Below, in pieces: positions 1 through 5,325 of a stretch of DNA of 5,325 nt; the stretch's first letter is position 1; each line of letters starts with the position of its first letter. The stretch lies in assembly GCA_913009925.1 (NCBI GenBank), contig CAJVWY010000094.1, positions 1-5,325 on the forward strand, given 5' to 3'. The notes under the pieces were generated by a model. That model searched no databases, was not told the DNA's origin, and saw nothing but the letters and a program-made list of their open reading frames with translations. Source of the stretch: an uncultured bacterium (GTDB lineage Bacteria; Actinomycetota; Thermoleophilia; BMS3ABIN01). The translations under genes were made by a program, and so were the position numbers.

Positions 1-81
1 GGGGGGAGGGGGTGAGTGTGGGTGTTGCTATCTTCCGATCTTAGTATTTTATGTTTGTGTTGTTATTTTCATTTTTTTTTT
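1..81. other. Low-complexity, non-genomic contig tip with adapter remnant
   Basis: The tip begins with a G-rich run, typical of poly-G read artefacts, and becomes T-rich, with a T run at about 72-81. Positions 31-41 read TCTTCCGATCT, the 3' end of the Illumina adapters. The bases just before it (GCTA where GCTC is expected) match the adapter imperfectly. No gene or biological signal is visible. Its base composition differs completely from the rest of the window. It should be trimmed as sequencing or assembly artefact. Confidence 0.85.
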
Positions 82-147
82 CAAGCAGAAGACGGCATAC
101 GAGATAAAGGAATGTGACTGGAGTTCAGACGTGTGCTCTTCCGATCT
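82..147 (+). other. Illumina TruSeq P7/i7 adapter contamination
   Basis: The segment is a complete 66-nt library adapter. It has the P7 flow-cell sequence at 82-105 (starting CAAGCAGAAGACGGCATACG), an 8-nt index AAAGGAAT at 106-113, and the read-2 primer site at 114-147 ending in GCTCTTCCGATCT. The index reverse-complements to ATTCCTTT, consistent with TruSeq index 27 (ATTCCT plus the constant TT). It is synthetic, not bacterial. It shows that the contig end is chimeric or untrimmed and explains why the following gene lacks its start. Confidence 0.98.
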
Positions 148-207
148 CTGTGTTTTCCCTGTCTCCGTTTTCTATGAGTCCCGCCAGATGGGTGATGCAA
201 CCGTCGT

Positions 208-2685
208 GTGACCGGCGGAGGGACGGTGTATTTCGACCAGGCCCAGCTGGGATGGGAGATAATCGCCGCCCGCGCGGATATACCAGCCGGCCCCGCCATG
301 GCGGACCTCACTGCCTTTCTCTGCGGTGGAGCCGTGAAGGCGCTCAAGTCCCTGGGGGTGGACGCCGCCTTCAGGCCCCGGAACGATATCGAGGTGGGAG
401 GCAGGAAGATATGTGGTACGGGCGGCGCCTACGAGGGCGGCGCCTTTCTGTTCCAGGGAACGCTTCTTGTGGATTTCGACCCGGAGGACATGATCAGGGC
501 CCTCCGGGTGCCCACGGAGAAACTCTCACACCGTGAGCTGAGTTCAGCCCGGGAACGCGTGGCCTCGCTCGGAAAGATCCTGGGCAGGGTACCGGAAAGG
601 AACGAGATCGAGTCCGCCTTCCGCCGGGCTTTCTCTTCCATTCTCGGCATCGATCTGCCCCTGGAGGAACTGGCGGACATGGAGGAGGAAGAGGCCCGCC
701 AGCTGCTGGGAAAGTACCAGAGCAAAGGCTGGATCGACAGCGTTGCCGAGCCTGCGGGGGGAAGCCTTATGCTCCGGTCCCTGCACCGTGGACGCGGCGG
801 TATCATCCGTGCCGTGGTCGTCCTGGACGTAAAGCGGCGCCGCATAAAGAGCGCTAACCTTACCGGCGACTTCTTCATCGCCCCCCGCCGTGCCATATTC
901 GACCTGGAGGTCTGGCTCAAGGATTGCCCCCTGGAATCGCTGGAGCAGCGCGTGGCAGCCTTCTTCCGGCGCCACCGTCCGGACTGCCTGGATTTGGGCC
1001 CGGAGGACTTCAGCCAGGCCCTGAGGAAGGCGCTGGACAAGTACACCTATCCGGCGCTGGGCATCCCCCCCGAAGACCTTAATGACCTTACGGTGATCGG
1101 CTCAGCCAGCCTGGCCGAAACCATCGGGCGAGCCCGGTTTCTGCTGCTTCCATATTGCGCCAAGCTGCCGGAGTGCGAATACCGTTCCCGGGACGGCTGC
1201 GATGAATGCGGCGACTGCAGCGTGGGCGACGCCTACGGACTGGCCCGGGACGGCGGCTTGGAACCCATTAGCATCCTTGACTATGAGCACCTGATCCGGA
1301 CCCTGGAGGATTGCCGTGACGCCGGCGCCGGTGCATTCATCGGCTGTTGCTGCAAACAGTTCCTTGCCAGGCATTACCAGGCGTTCGCCGAATGTGGCAT
1401 GGACAGCGTGCTTATGGATATCGGCGACAGTACCTGTTACGAACTGTCGCTGGAACAGGATGCATACCGGGGCCGCTTTCAGCACCAGACGCAGCTGAAG
1501 ATGGACCTGCTGAAGCGCGTCCTGGAAATAAGGGCCGGCGGGAGGGTCTCCGCACCCTTGTCTGTGACGTCCGCCACGGGACACATCTCCTGCGACATAC
1601 TGGTCATCGGCGCGGGACCGGCCGGCAGCGCCGCAGCCCGGGTAGCGGCGGACCGTGGAGCTGATGTGTTGCTGCTGGACAGGCGCAACCGCCTCGGCGT
1701 GCCACCTCAGTGCGCCGGCTACGTGCCCCTGGGCATCAGGGAACATACGGACCTTCCCGAAGCGGCCATCGAACAACGGGTGGAGGCCATGGTCACCTTC
1801 CTGCCGAATGGGGAAGAGCATGTCACCCGTGCCCCCGGCTATATCGTCAGGCGCGACCTGCTGGACCGTGAACTGGCGGCCGCGGCCGGGGAAGCCGGCG
1901 CACGAATTATCCAAGGCTGTCGCGCCCTGCCGCGCCCGGGCGGAGCCACCGGGGTGTTCCGGGACGGACGGCGTATCGAGATAAAGGCCGGGGTTATCAT
2001 CGGCGCCGATGGGCCCCGCTCGGCGACGGGCAGGCTTATCAGCTCCGTCAACAGGGAACTGCTCCACGCCGCCCAGTGGACGGTGCCTCTGGCGCAGCCC
2101 CTCAATCGGACCCTGGTATTTCTGGAAAGTTATCTTCCCGGTGGCTATGGCTGGCTGTTTCCACGGGGGGACAGAGGCAATGCGGGCATCGGCATCACTC
2201 CCGGCTCTGGCATAAAAACCCACGAGGCATTAAAATACTTCATCGATAAACTGGCGGAGCGGGGCCTGATCGAACCCCGGCTCCTGGAAACCGCCGGGGG
2301 GGTGATTCCCATCGGCGGCCCTCTGAAGTGCGTCAGCGACGAGGTTATTCTGGCGGGGGACGCCGCAGGGCTTTGCCATGCCCGGACGGGCGCCGGCGTC
2401 ATCTCCGCGTTGCAAAGCGGCGAACTGGCCGGAGCCGCCGCCGCCGCTCACTTGTCCGGCAGGGAGAAGGACGCGCTTCCAGGGTATGGCCGGGAGATCG
2501 GTGACCTGCTGGGCGGCGCCCTGCGTCATGCAGCGGAAATGAGACGGCTGGTGATGTCGCTCCGGGACGCACCGCAGGAAGTTTTTTACTATACACTCAG
2601 GCAGACATGGCCCGGGTTCCCGGAATATGGAAGGCATGAAGATATCATGCAGGACAACAGGAAGAAGACCGCTGGCGCCCTATGA
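208..2685 (+). CDS. Lipoate-protein ligase / DUF116 / LipT-like FAD oxidoreductase fusion, 5' truncated
   Basis: At least 825 residues in four parts; numbering is from the GTG at 208. (a) Residues 1-175, lipoate-protein ligase A (LplA) catalytic domain: TGGGTVYFD (2-10) and GGRKICGTG (64-72), with K67 matching the conserved lipoyl-AMP-binding lysine. (b) About 180-295, ligase C-terminal accessory domain with LTGDFF (218-223). (c) About 310-440, DUF116: cysteines 317, 323, 331, 334 and 337, then 380-382, 396 and 410. (d) 461-825, FAD oxidoreductase of the geranylgeranyl-reductase-like group: GAGPAG dinucleotide motif (468-473), GADGPRS (599-605) and AGDAAG (716-721). The nearest functional match is LipT of the sHdr-linked lipoate pathway. 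The likely role is attaching octanoate or lipoate to a carrier protein in the cytoplasm and supplying electrons for sulfur insertion (inference). The GTG is not a credible start: it lies inside the family RRxTGGG motif, whose two arginine codons are at 202-207. About 70 N-terminal residues are missing, and in-frame stops at 175 and 193 follow the adapter junction. The gene overlaps the next one by ATGA. Confidence 0.88.
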   Translation: MTGGGTVYFDQAQLGWEIIAARADIPAGPAMADLTAFLCGGAVKALKSLGVDAAFRPRNDIEVGGRKICGTGGAYEGGAFLFQGTLLVDFDPEDMIRALRVPTEKLSHRELSSARERVASLGKILGRVPERNEIESAFRRAFSSILGIDLPLEELADMEEEEARQLLGKYQSKGWIDSVAEPAGGSLMLRSLHRGRGGIIRAVVVLDVKRRRIKSANLTGDFFIAPRRAIFDLEVWLKDCPLESLEQRVAAFFRRHRPDCLDLGPEDFSQALRKALDKYTYPALGIPPEDLNDLTVIGSASLAETIGRARFLLLPYCAKLPECEYRSRDGCDECGDCSVGDAYGLARDGGLEPISILDYEHLIRTLEDCRDAGAGAFIGCCCKQFLARHYQAFAECGMDSVLMDIGDSTCYELSLEQDAYRGRFQHQTQLKMDLLKRVLEIRAGGRVSAPLSVTSATGHISCDILVIGAGPAGSAAARVAADRGADVLLLDRRNRLGVPPQCAGYVPLGIREHTDLPEAAIEQRVEAMVTFLPNGEEHVTRAPGYIVRRDLLDRELAAAAGEAGARIIQGCRALPRPGGATGVFRDGRRIEIKAGVIIGADGPRSATGRLISSVNRELLHAAQWTVPLAQPLNRTLVFLESYLPGGYGWLFPRGDRGNAGIGITPGSGIKTHEALKYFIDKLAERGLIEPRLLETAGGVIPIGGPLKCVSDEVILAGDAAGLCHARTGAGVISALQSGELAGAAAAAHLSGREKDALPGYGREIGDLLGGALRHAAEMRRLVMSLRDAPQEVFYYTLRQTWPGFPEYGRHEDIMQDNRKKTAGAL

Positions 2686-3755
2686 CCGAAGACATGAACA
2701 AGACCAGCCCGGATTATGTGAGGCTTAGCCTGGCGGCAGCCATGACCCTGGGTCTCAGGTCCGGATTATTCTACCGGGGAGCCAGGCTCCATTGTCTCAA
2801 CCTGCTCCTCACCTATGAAGGAGGCTGCCGGGCCCGGTGCGCCTACTGCGGCTTATCCGCGGGCAACGGCAGCGGTGAGACGGAAAACTTTATCAGGGTG
2901 GAGTGGCCTGTTTTCAGCGTGGAAGAGGTTCTGTCCCGGGTCCGCTTATCCGGCCATGGCCTGGAGCGGGCGTGCATCTCCATGGTCATGCACCCTCAGG
3001 CCCTGAGCCATGCCACCGGGCTGACACGCTATCTCGACCGGGAGCTGGGGCTGCCGGTCTCCATCCTGGTAAACCCTTCCACGATCCGTGAAGGGGATCT
3101 GGAGGCCTTGCGCGAGGCCGGCGCCGACATGGCCACCGTCGCCGTAGATACCGCTACCGAGACACTGTTCGATCGGTACCGGGGCCGGAAAGCAGGTGGA
3201 CCGCACCGCTGGGACCGCTACTGGAGGACGCTGGAAGAGGCGGCGATCGTTTTCGGCAGGGACAAGTTCGGCTGTCACCTGATCGCTGGCCTGGGTGAGA
3301 GCGAGAAGGAAATGGTCCAGACCATCCAACGGGTAAGGAGCCTGGGAGGACGCTCCCACATGTTCGCTTTCTACCCGGAGCCCGGTTCGCGTCTGGAGGA
3401 AGCCGCAGCCTGTGCGCCCAGCCGTTTTCGCAGGATGCAACTGGCGAGATTCCTGATAGACTATGGCTTGGCCGCTTCCGGGGATATGGAATATGACGAA
3501 CAGGACCGGCTGGTCTGTTTCGGAATGGAAGCATCGGCCCTCGACGACCTGGTCGAATCGGGCAGGCCGTTCATGACCAGCGGCTGCCCGGGCGTCATGC
3601 ATGAATGCGCATGTAACCGCCCGTTCGGCGACGGACCGCCGGGTGATATCCGCAGTTACCCCTTCCAGCTGGAGGCTGAGGATATACATCTGGTGAAAAA
3701 ACAACTGGCGATATACAGCGAGCAGCCTGCGGCCCTGAAGGAACCCGGGTTGTGA
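2682..3755 (+). CDS. Radical SAM protein, probable LipS1/LipS2-type lipoyl synthase component
   Basis: 357 residues. The radical SAM [4Fe-4S] motif CX3CX2C is C49-RAR-C53-AY-C56, after a BioB/LipS-like N-terminus. Further family-like segments are LVNPSTIREGDLEALREAGAD (129-149, aligned as a barrel strand and helix), VAVDTATETLFDRYRG (153-168), HLIAGLGESEKE (199-210) and FAFYPEPGS (228-236). A C-terminal segment TSGCPGVMHECACNRPFG (299-316) carries C302, C309 and C311, which could bind a second, sacrificial or auxiliary cluster (inference). LipS1 and LipS2 together insert two sulfurs into octanoyl-protein; which of the two this is cannot be decided here, and no partner is in the window. The ATG at 2682 overlaps the upstream TGA (ATGA), which points to translational coupling. 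A second ATG at 2694 is possible, but no strong Shine-Dalgarno favours it. Automated pipelines would probably call it biotin-synthase-like or simply radical SAM. The adjacent ligase and LipT-like domains favour lipoate over biotin. Confidence 0.8.
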   Translation: MTEDMNKTSPDYVRLSLAAAMTLGLRSGLFYRGARLHCLNLLLTYEGGCRARCAYCGLSAGNGSGETENFIRVEWPVFSVEEVLSRVRLSGHGLERACISMVMHPQALSHATGLTRYLDRELGLPVSILVNPSTIREGDLEALREAGADMATVAVDTATETLFDRYRGRKAGGPHRWDRYWRTLEEAAIVFGRDKFGCHLIAGLGESEKEMVQTIQRVRSLGGRSHMFAFYPEPGSRLEEAAACAPSRFRRMQLARFLIDYGLAASGDMEYDEQDRLVCFGMEASALDDLVESGRPFMTSGCPGVMHECACNRPFGDGPPGDIRSYPFQLEAEDIHLVKKQLAIYSEQPAALKEPGL

Positions 3756-3907
3756 ATCCATTCCCCGGCGGGAAACGTCCAAAACAGGTTGTTGATGTGC
3801 TCGCGGGGTACAGAAGCTATTGATCGCAGGATACGACTCGAGGTTGAAAGGGGGTATTGAGCGAGAGTAAGCTATACGCAGCAGCACGGCAGCCACAATA
3901 AAAAGGC

Positions 3908-3939
3908 TTGTTGGTCAGGTGACTGCCGGTTTATTAAAC
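3908..3939 (+). promoter_or_regulatory. Candidate promoter with overlapping palindrome upstream of tusA
   Basis: TTGTTG (3908-3913) and TATTAA (3932-3937) are 18 bp apart and resemble weak sigma-70 -35 and -10 boxes. An alternative -35, TTGGTC at 3911, gives a 15-bp spacer. The putative -10 lies inside a perfect 5-1-5 palindrome GTTTATTAAAC (3929-3939), which could be an operator. The site is about 30 bp before the tusA start, so the leader would be short. Only pattern matching supports this. Confidence 0.28.
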
Positions 3940-3953
3940 AACCAAAAACGTTT

Positions 3954-3961
3954 GAGGGAGG
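3954..3961 (+). promoter_or_regulatory. Strong Shine-Dalgarno for tusA
   Basis: GAGGGAGG, including a full GGAGG at 3957-3961, sits 5 bases before the ATG at 3967. It selects that ATG over the in-frame GTG at 3919, which has no comparable site. It is the clearest ribosome binding site in the window and suggests independent, efficient translation of tusA. Confidence 0.8.
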
Positions 3962-3966
3962 ACAGA

Positions 3967-4218
3967 ATGGGAGATGTAGCAGATATCAAACCGGATTCAA
4001 TCCTTGATGTTAAGGGGCTGTGTTGCCCGATGCCCGTAGTCAAGGCCAAGAAGGCGATAGATGGTCTGGAGTCGGGACAGATCATGGAGATTGTCGGCAC
4101 GGACGCAGGTTCCAAGGGGGACATACCCGCCTGGGCCAAGAGGGCCGGCCATGAGTTTATCGGATCGACAGAAGAAGATGGTGGCGAGGTTTTCCACTTC
4201 TTCGTAAAGAAAGGATAG
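3967..4218 (+). CDS. tusA: TusA-family sulfur carrier protein
   Basis: 83 residues, the usual size for TusA/SirA/YeeD-like proteins. The signature LDVKGLCCPMPVVKAKKAI spans 13-31, with the conserved persulfide-carrying cysteine at C20 in the CPxP motif (CPMP). C19 directly precedes it and is an extra cysteine. The rest follows the family's two-layer alpha/beta pattern, with a central GQIMEIVGTDAGSKGDIPAW segment (56-75) and a hydrophobic last strand, VFHFFVKKG. TusA proteins pass sulfane sulfur as a protein persulfide in the cytoplasm, in tRNA thiolation, cofactor synthesis or dissimilatory sulfur oxidation. The dsrE-family gene 12 bp downstream and the lipoate-assembly genes upstream favour the dissimilatory or sHdr-type role over tRNA modification (inference). 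The start is chosen by the GGAGG site 5 bases upstream. Confidence 0.9.
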   Translation: MGDVADIKPDSILDVKGLCCPMPVVKAKKAIDGLESGQIMEIVGTDAGSKGDIPAWAKRAGHEFIGSTEEDGGEVFHFFVKKG

Positions 4219-4230
4219 GTATAACGAATC

Positions 4231-4698
4231 ATGGCCGACAGATTAGCCATCATCGCATCAAAAGGTACGCTGGATATGGCGTACCCGCCCCTGATCCTGG
4301 CGACCACCGCAGCTGCCATGGGTATGGAGGCGGGCATCTTCTTCACATTTTACGGTCTGAACATCGTAAACAAGAAAAAGTATCACAAGCTTCAGGTAGC
4401 GCCCATCGCCAATCCGGCGATGCCGATGCCCGTTCCCAATATCATAGGCACACTGCCCGGTATGACGGCTATGGCGACCAAGATGATGAAAGGGATGATG
4501 GGCAAGGCAAACCTTCCCACTATCCCCGAACTCATCTCCATCTGTGCCGAAACCGATGTGAAACTGTGGCCCTGCCAGATGACCATGGATGTGATGAGTA
4601 TCGCCCCCGAGGATCTTATCGACGAAGCCGATAACACCTGCGGAGCGGGGGCCTTCCTGGATTACGCGGCCGATGCCAGTATGAGCCTGTTCATCTGA
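4231..4698 (+). CDS. DsrE-family sulfurtransferase (DsrE2/DsrE3-like)
   Basis: 155 residues, normal for the DsrE/DsrF/DsrH-like peroxiredoxin-like family. The N-terminus RLAIIASKGTLDMAYPPL (4-21) and the AAAMGMEAGIFFTFYGLNI segment (27-45) are typical of the DsrE2/DsrE3 branch. So are the methionine-rich stretch (about 78-92) and KLWPCQMTMDVM (111-122). C115 in CQMTMD is the likely sulfur-binding residue; C105 and C137 are further cysteines. Members bind persulfide or thiosulfonate and exchange it with TusA. Two hydrophobic stretches, about 20-45 and 68-82, are family features and need not be membrane segments. The gene starts 12 bp after the tusA stop with only a weak AAGGA-like site, which fits co-transcription and coupled expression with tusA. 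A strong terminator follows. The exact subfamily, DsrE2 versus DsrE3, is not certain. Confidence 0.88.
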   Translation: MADRLAIIASKGTLDMAYPPLILATTAAAMGMEAGIFFTFYGLNIVNKKKYHKLQVAPIANPAMPMPVPNIIGTLPGMTAMATKMMKGMMGKANLPTIPELISICAETDVKLWPCQMTMDVMSIAPEDLIDEADNTCGAGAFLDYAADASMSLFI

Positions 4699-4722
4699 GT
4701 AATACGGCAATCATAAAACAGA

Positions 4723-4749
4723 GGGACGGCCCCGGCCGTCCCTTTTTTT
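4723..4749 (+). terminator. Intrinsic terminator after the tusA-dsrE unit
   Basis: GGGACGGCC (4723-4731) and GGCCGTCCC (4734-4742) form a perfect 9-bp GC-rich inverted repeat, realistically an 8-bp stem with a 4-nt loop, followed directly by seven T (4743-4749). It begins 24 bases after the dsrE-family stop and lies between convergent genes. On the minus strand the hairpin is followed by TCTGTTTTATGA, so it may also stop transcription of the converging gene, less strongly. Confidence 0.93.
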
Positions 4750-4757
4750 GTGTGAGA

Positions 4758-5325
4758 TCACACTGAATACGCCCAAACCAGCATGGCGCCAAAGGCGGCG
4801 GAAAGCACGGTCTGGCATACGCCCTCCTTTTTTATCCTCATTTGCGCACTCAGGGTCGCGATCCTGATGATGACGTAGGCCAGCAGCGGCAAATAAGCCG
4901 CCGGCACGGCGGCAGGGATGCGGCCCCCGGCGGCGGCCGCCGCCATCAGAACCGCCGCCAGGGCCGAATAGGCCATGGTACCCCGTGCCAGGGTCAGCTT
5001 CCGCCGCCACCCGAAGCGGTTATCACGCAGAGTGGACGCCCTCATCCGCATCTTCACGTAGAAGATGCTGACGGAGAAATAGACCCCGTTCAGCAGCCAG
5101 AGCCACCAGGCGACGGCATCCAGCTCTCCGGCGGCGATGCAGTATGCCAGGGGCGCCGTGAGCGTCAGCAGGGACACGCCCACCATCTCGGCGGCAGCCG
5201 AGCGTTCACGGCGTCTCTCCACGAAGGCAACATGGATGGCGAAAACGGAAAGACCGATGGCCGCCAGGAACAGAATCTGCCAAAGTTCATGGCGCATGAT
5301 CAACCAGAGGTAAAGGGCTGAAGCG
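4758..5325 (-). CDS. YwiC-like multipass membrane protein, 5' partial at window edge
   Basis: The frame stays open to the window end, adding ASALYLW before the TTG at 5301-5303, so the protein probably starts outside the window and that TTG is not the start. The visible 189 residues contain about six hydrophobic segments: ILFLAAIGLSVFAIHVAFV, the MVGVSLLTLTAPLAYCIAA region, AWWLWLLNGVYFSVSIFYV, an alanine-rich helix, AAYLPLLAYVIIRIATL, and a C-terminal helix ending at the TGA (4758-4760). An RRRERS loop followed by E and the WLLNGVYFSVSIFYVKMRMR segment resemble the YwiC-like family (PF14256), whose function is unknown. About 50 N-terminal residues would be missing compared with typical members, judging from memory of family length. 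It is convergent to the sulfur genes, behind their terminator, so a functional link is not implied. Confidence 0.75.
   Translation of the reverse strand, partial: ASALYLWLIMRHELWQILFLAAIGLSVFAIHVAFVERRRERSAAAEMVGVSLLTLTAPLAYCIAAGELDAVAWWLWLLNGVYFSVSIFYVKMRMRASTLRDNRFGWRRKLTLARGTMAYSALAAVLMAAAAAGGRIPAAVPAAYLPLLAYVIIRIATLSAQMRIKKEGVCQTVLSAAFGAMLVWAYSV

Larger units (their letters stand above)
3756..3966. other. Intergenic region between the lipoate-assembly pair and tusA
   Basis: This 211-bp gap separates two plus-strand gene pairs. It is more AT-rich towards its 3' end, where the promoter candidate and palindrome lie. No tRNA, small ORF with a ribosome binding site, or stem-loop followed by a T run is visible. 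The upstream pair may therefore read through into tusA and dsrE, with an additional internal promoter. A GGTTGTT at 3787-3793 is complementary to AACAACC at 3937-3943, but they are 143 bases apart and this is probably chance. Confidence 0.6.

Noticed and set aside
81..347. Minus-strand open frame ending at the adapter and containing RKSTRLNSSH
   Set aside because: This is the well-known peptide from the reverse translation of the Illumina read-2 adapter. The rest is antisense to the ligase motifs.
114..536. Plus-strand open frame beginning MTGVQTCALPIS
   Set aside because: Its start is translated adapter, and the remainder is the wrong frame of the ligase gene.
1102..2223. 373-codon minus-strand frame opposite the fusion gene
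   Set aside because: Long antisense frames are expected in GC-rich coding sequence. The plus-strand frame carries clear family motifs, and the antisense product resembles nothing known.
2682..3755. Biotin synthase (BioB) assignment
   Set aside because: The CX3CX2C motif is shared by many radical SAM enzymes. The C-terminal GCPG...CNRPFG motif and the coupling to lipoate ligase and LipT-like domains fit a LipS-type protein better.
3760..3775. CCCCGGCGGG as a possible terminator after the radical SAM gene
   Set aside because: The stem is only three or four base pairs and no T run follows.
2946..3896. 316-codon minus-strand frame opposite the radical SAM gene and gap
   Set aside because: It is a shadow of the plus-strand radical SAM coding sequence, without recognisable motifs.
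3919..3966. GTG at 3919 as an earlier tusA start
   Set aside because: It would add 16 residues not typical of TusA and lacks a good ribosome binding site, while the ATG at 3967 has GGAGG 5 bases upstream.
4842..5321. 159-codon plus-strand frame at the right end
   Set aside because: Its composition is low-complexity and polar (G, R, Q, H), antisense to a convincing multipass membrane protein.
1..5325. CRISPR array, tRNA, rRNA, insertion sequence or attachment site
   Set aside because: I saw no regularly spaced direct repeats, tRNA-like cloverleaf, rRNA signature, transposase motif or terminal inverted repeats.

Overview
This is a GC-rich bacterial contig end, most likely metagenomic. It carries a lipoate-assembly and sulfur-transfer gene set. 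The first 147 bases are not genomic: a complete Illumina TruSeq i7/P7 adapter lies at 82-147 and an adapter remnant at 27-41, inside low-complexity sequence. Genomic sequence starts at about 148. The taxon cannot be fixed from this window. High third-position GC with frequent AGG (Arg) and ATA (Ile) codons argues against an enterobacterial type of genome. The gene content suggests a bacterium that handles reduced sulfur, possibly anaerobic; this is inference.

Layout. (1) 208-2685, plus strand: a 5'-truncated multidomain protein. In order it has a lipoate-protein ligase catalytic domain (start missing), the ligase C-terminal accessory domain, a cysteine-rich DUF116 domain, and an FAD-dependent oxidoreductase of the geranylgeranyl-reductase-like type (the LipT type). 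(2) 2682-3755, plus strand: a radical SAM protein overlapping the first gene by ATGA, best explained as a LipS1/LipS2-type lipoyl synthase component. (3) A 211-bp gap with a possible promoter and palindrome. (4) 3967-4218, plus strand: a TusA-type sulfur carrier. (5) 4231-4698, plus strand: a DsrE-family protein (DsrE2/DsrE3-like). (6) A strong intrinsic terminator at 4723-4749. (7) 4758-5325, minus strand: a convergent YwiC-like membrane protein that runs off the right edge.

How the genes fit together. In sulfur oxidisers with the sHdr (heterodisulfide-reductase-like) system, a lipoate-binding protein is matured by a dedicated ligase (sLpl), two radical SAM proteins (LipS1/LipS2) and an FAD oxidoreductase (LipT). 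TusA and DsrE3-type proteins feed sulfur into the same system. Here the ligase and the LipT-like reductase form a single polypeptide with a DUF116 domain between them. It is translationally coupled to a LipS-like protein and followed by TusA and DsrE. The lipoate-binding protein, the second LipS and the Hdr subunits are not in the window. The single-chain ligase/DUF116/LipT architecture is the most interesting feature, and it may couple octanoyl or lipoyl transfer, electron supply and sulfur insertion.
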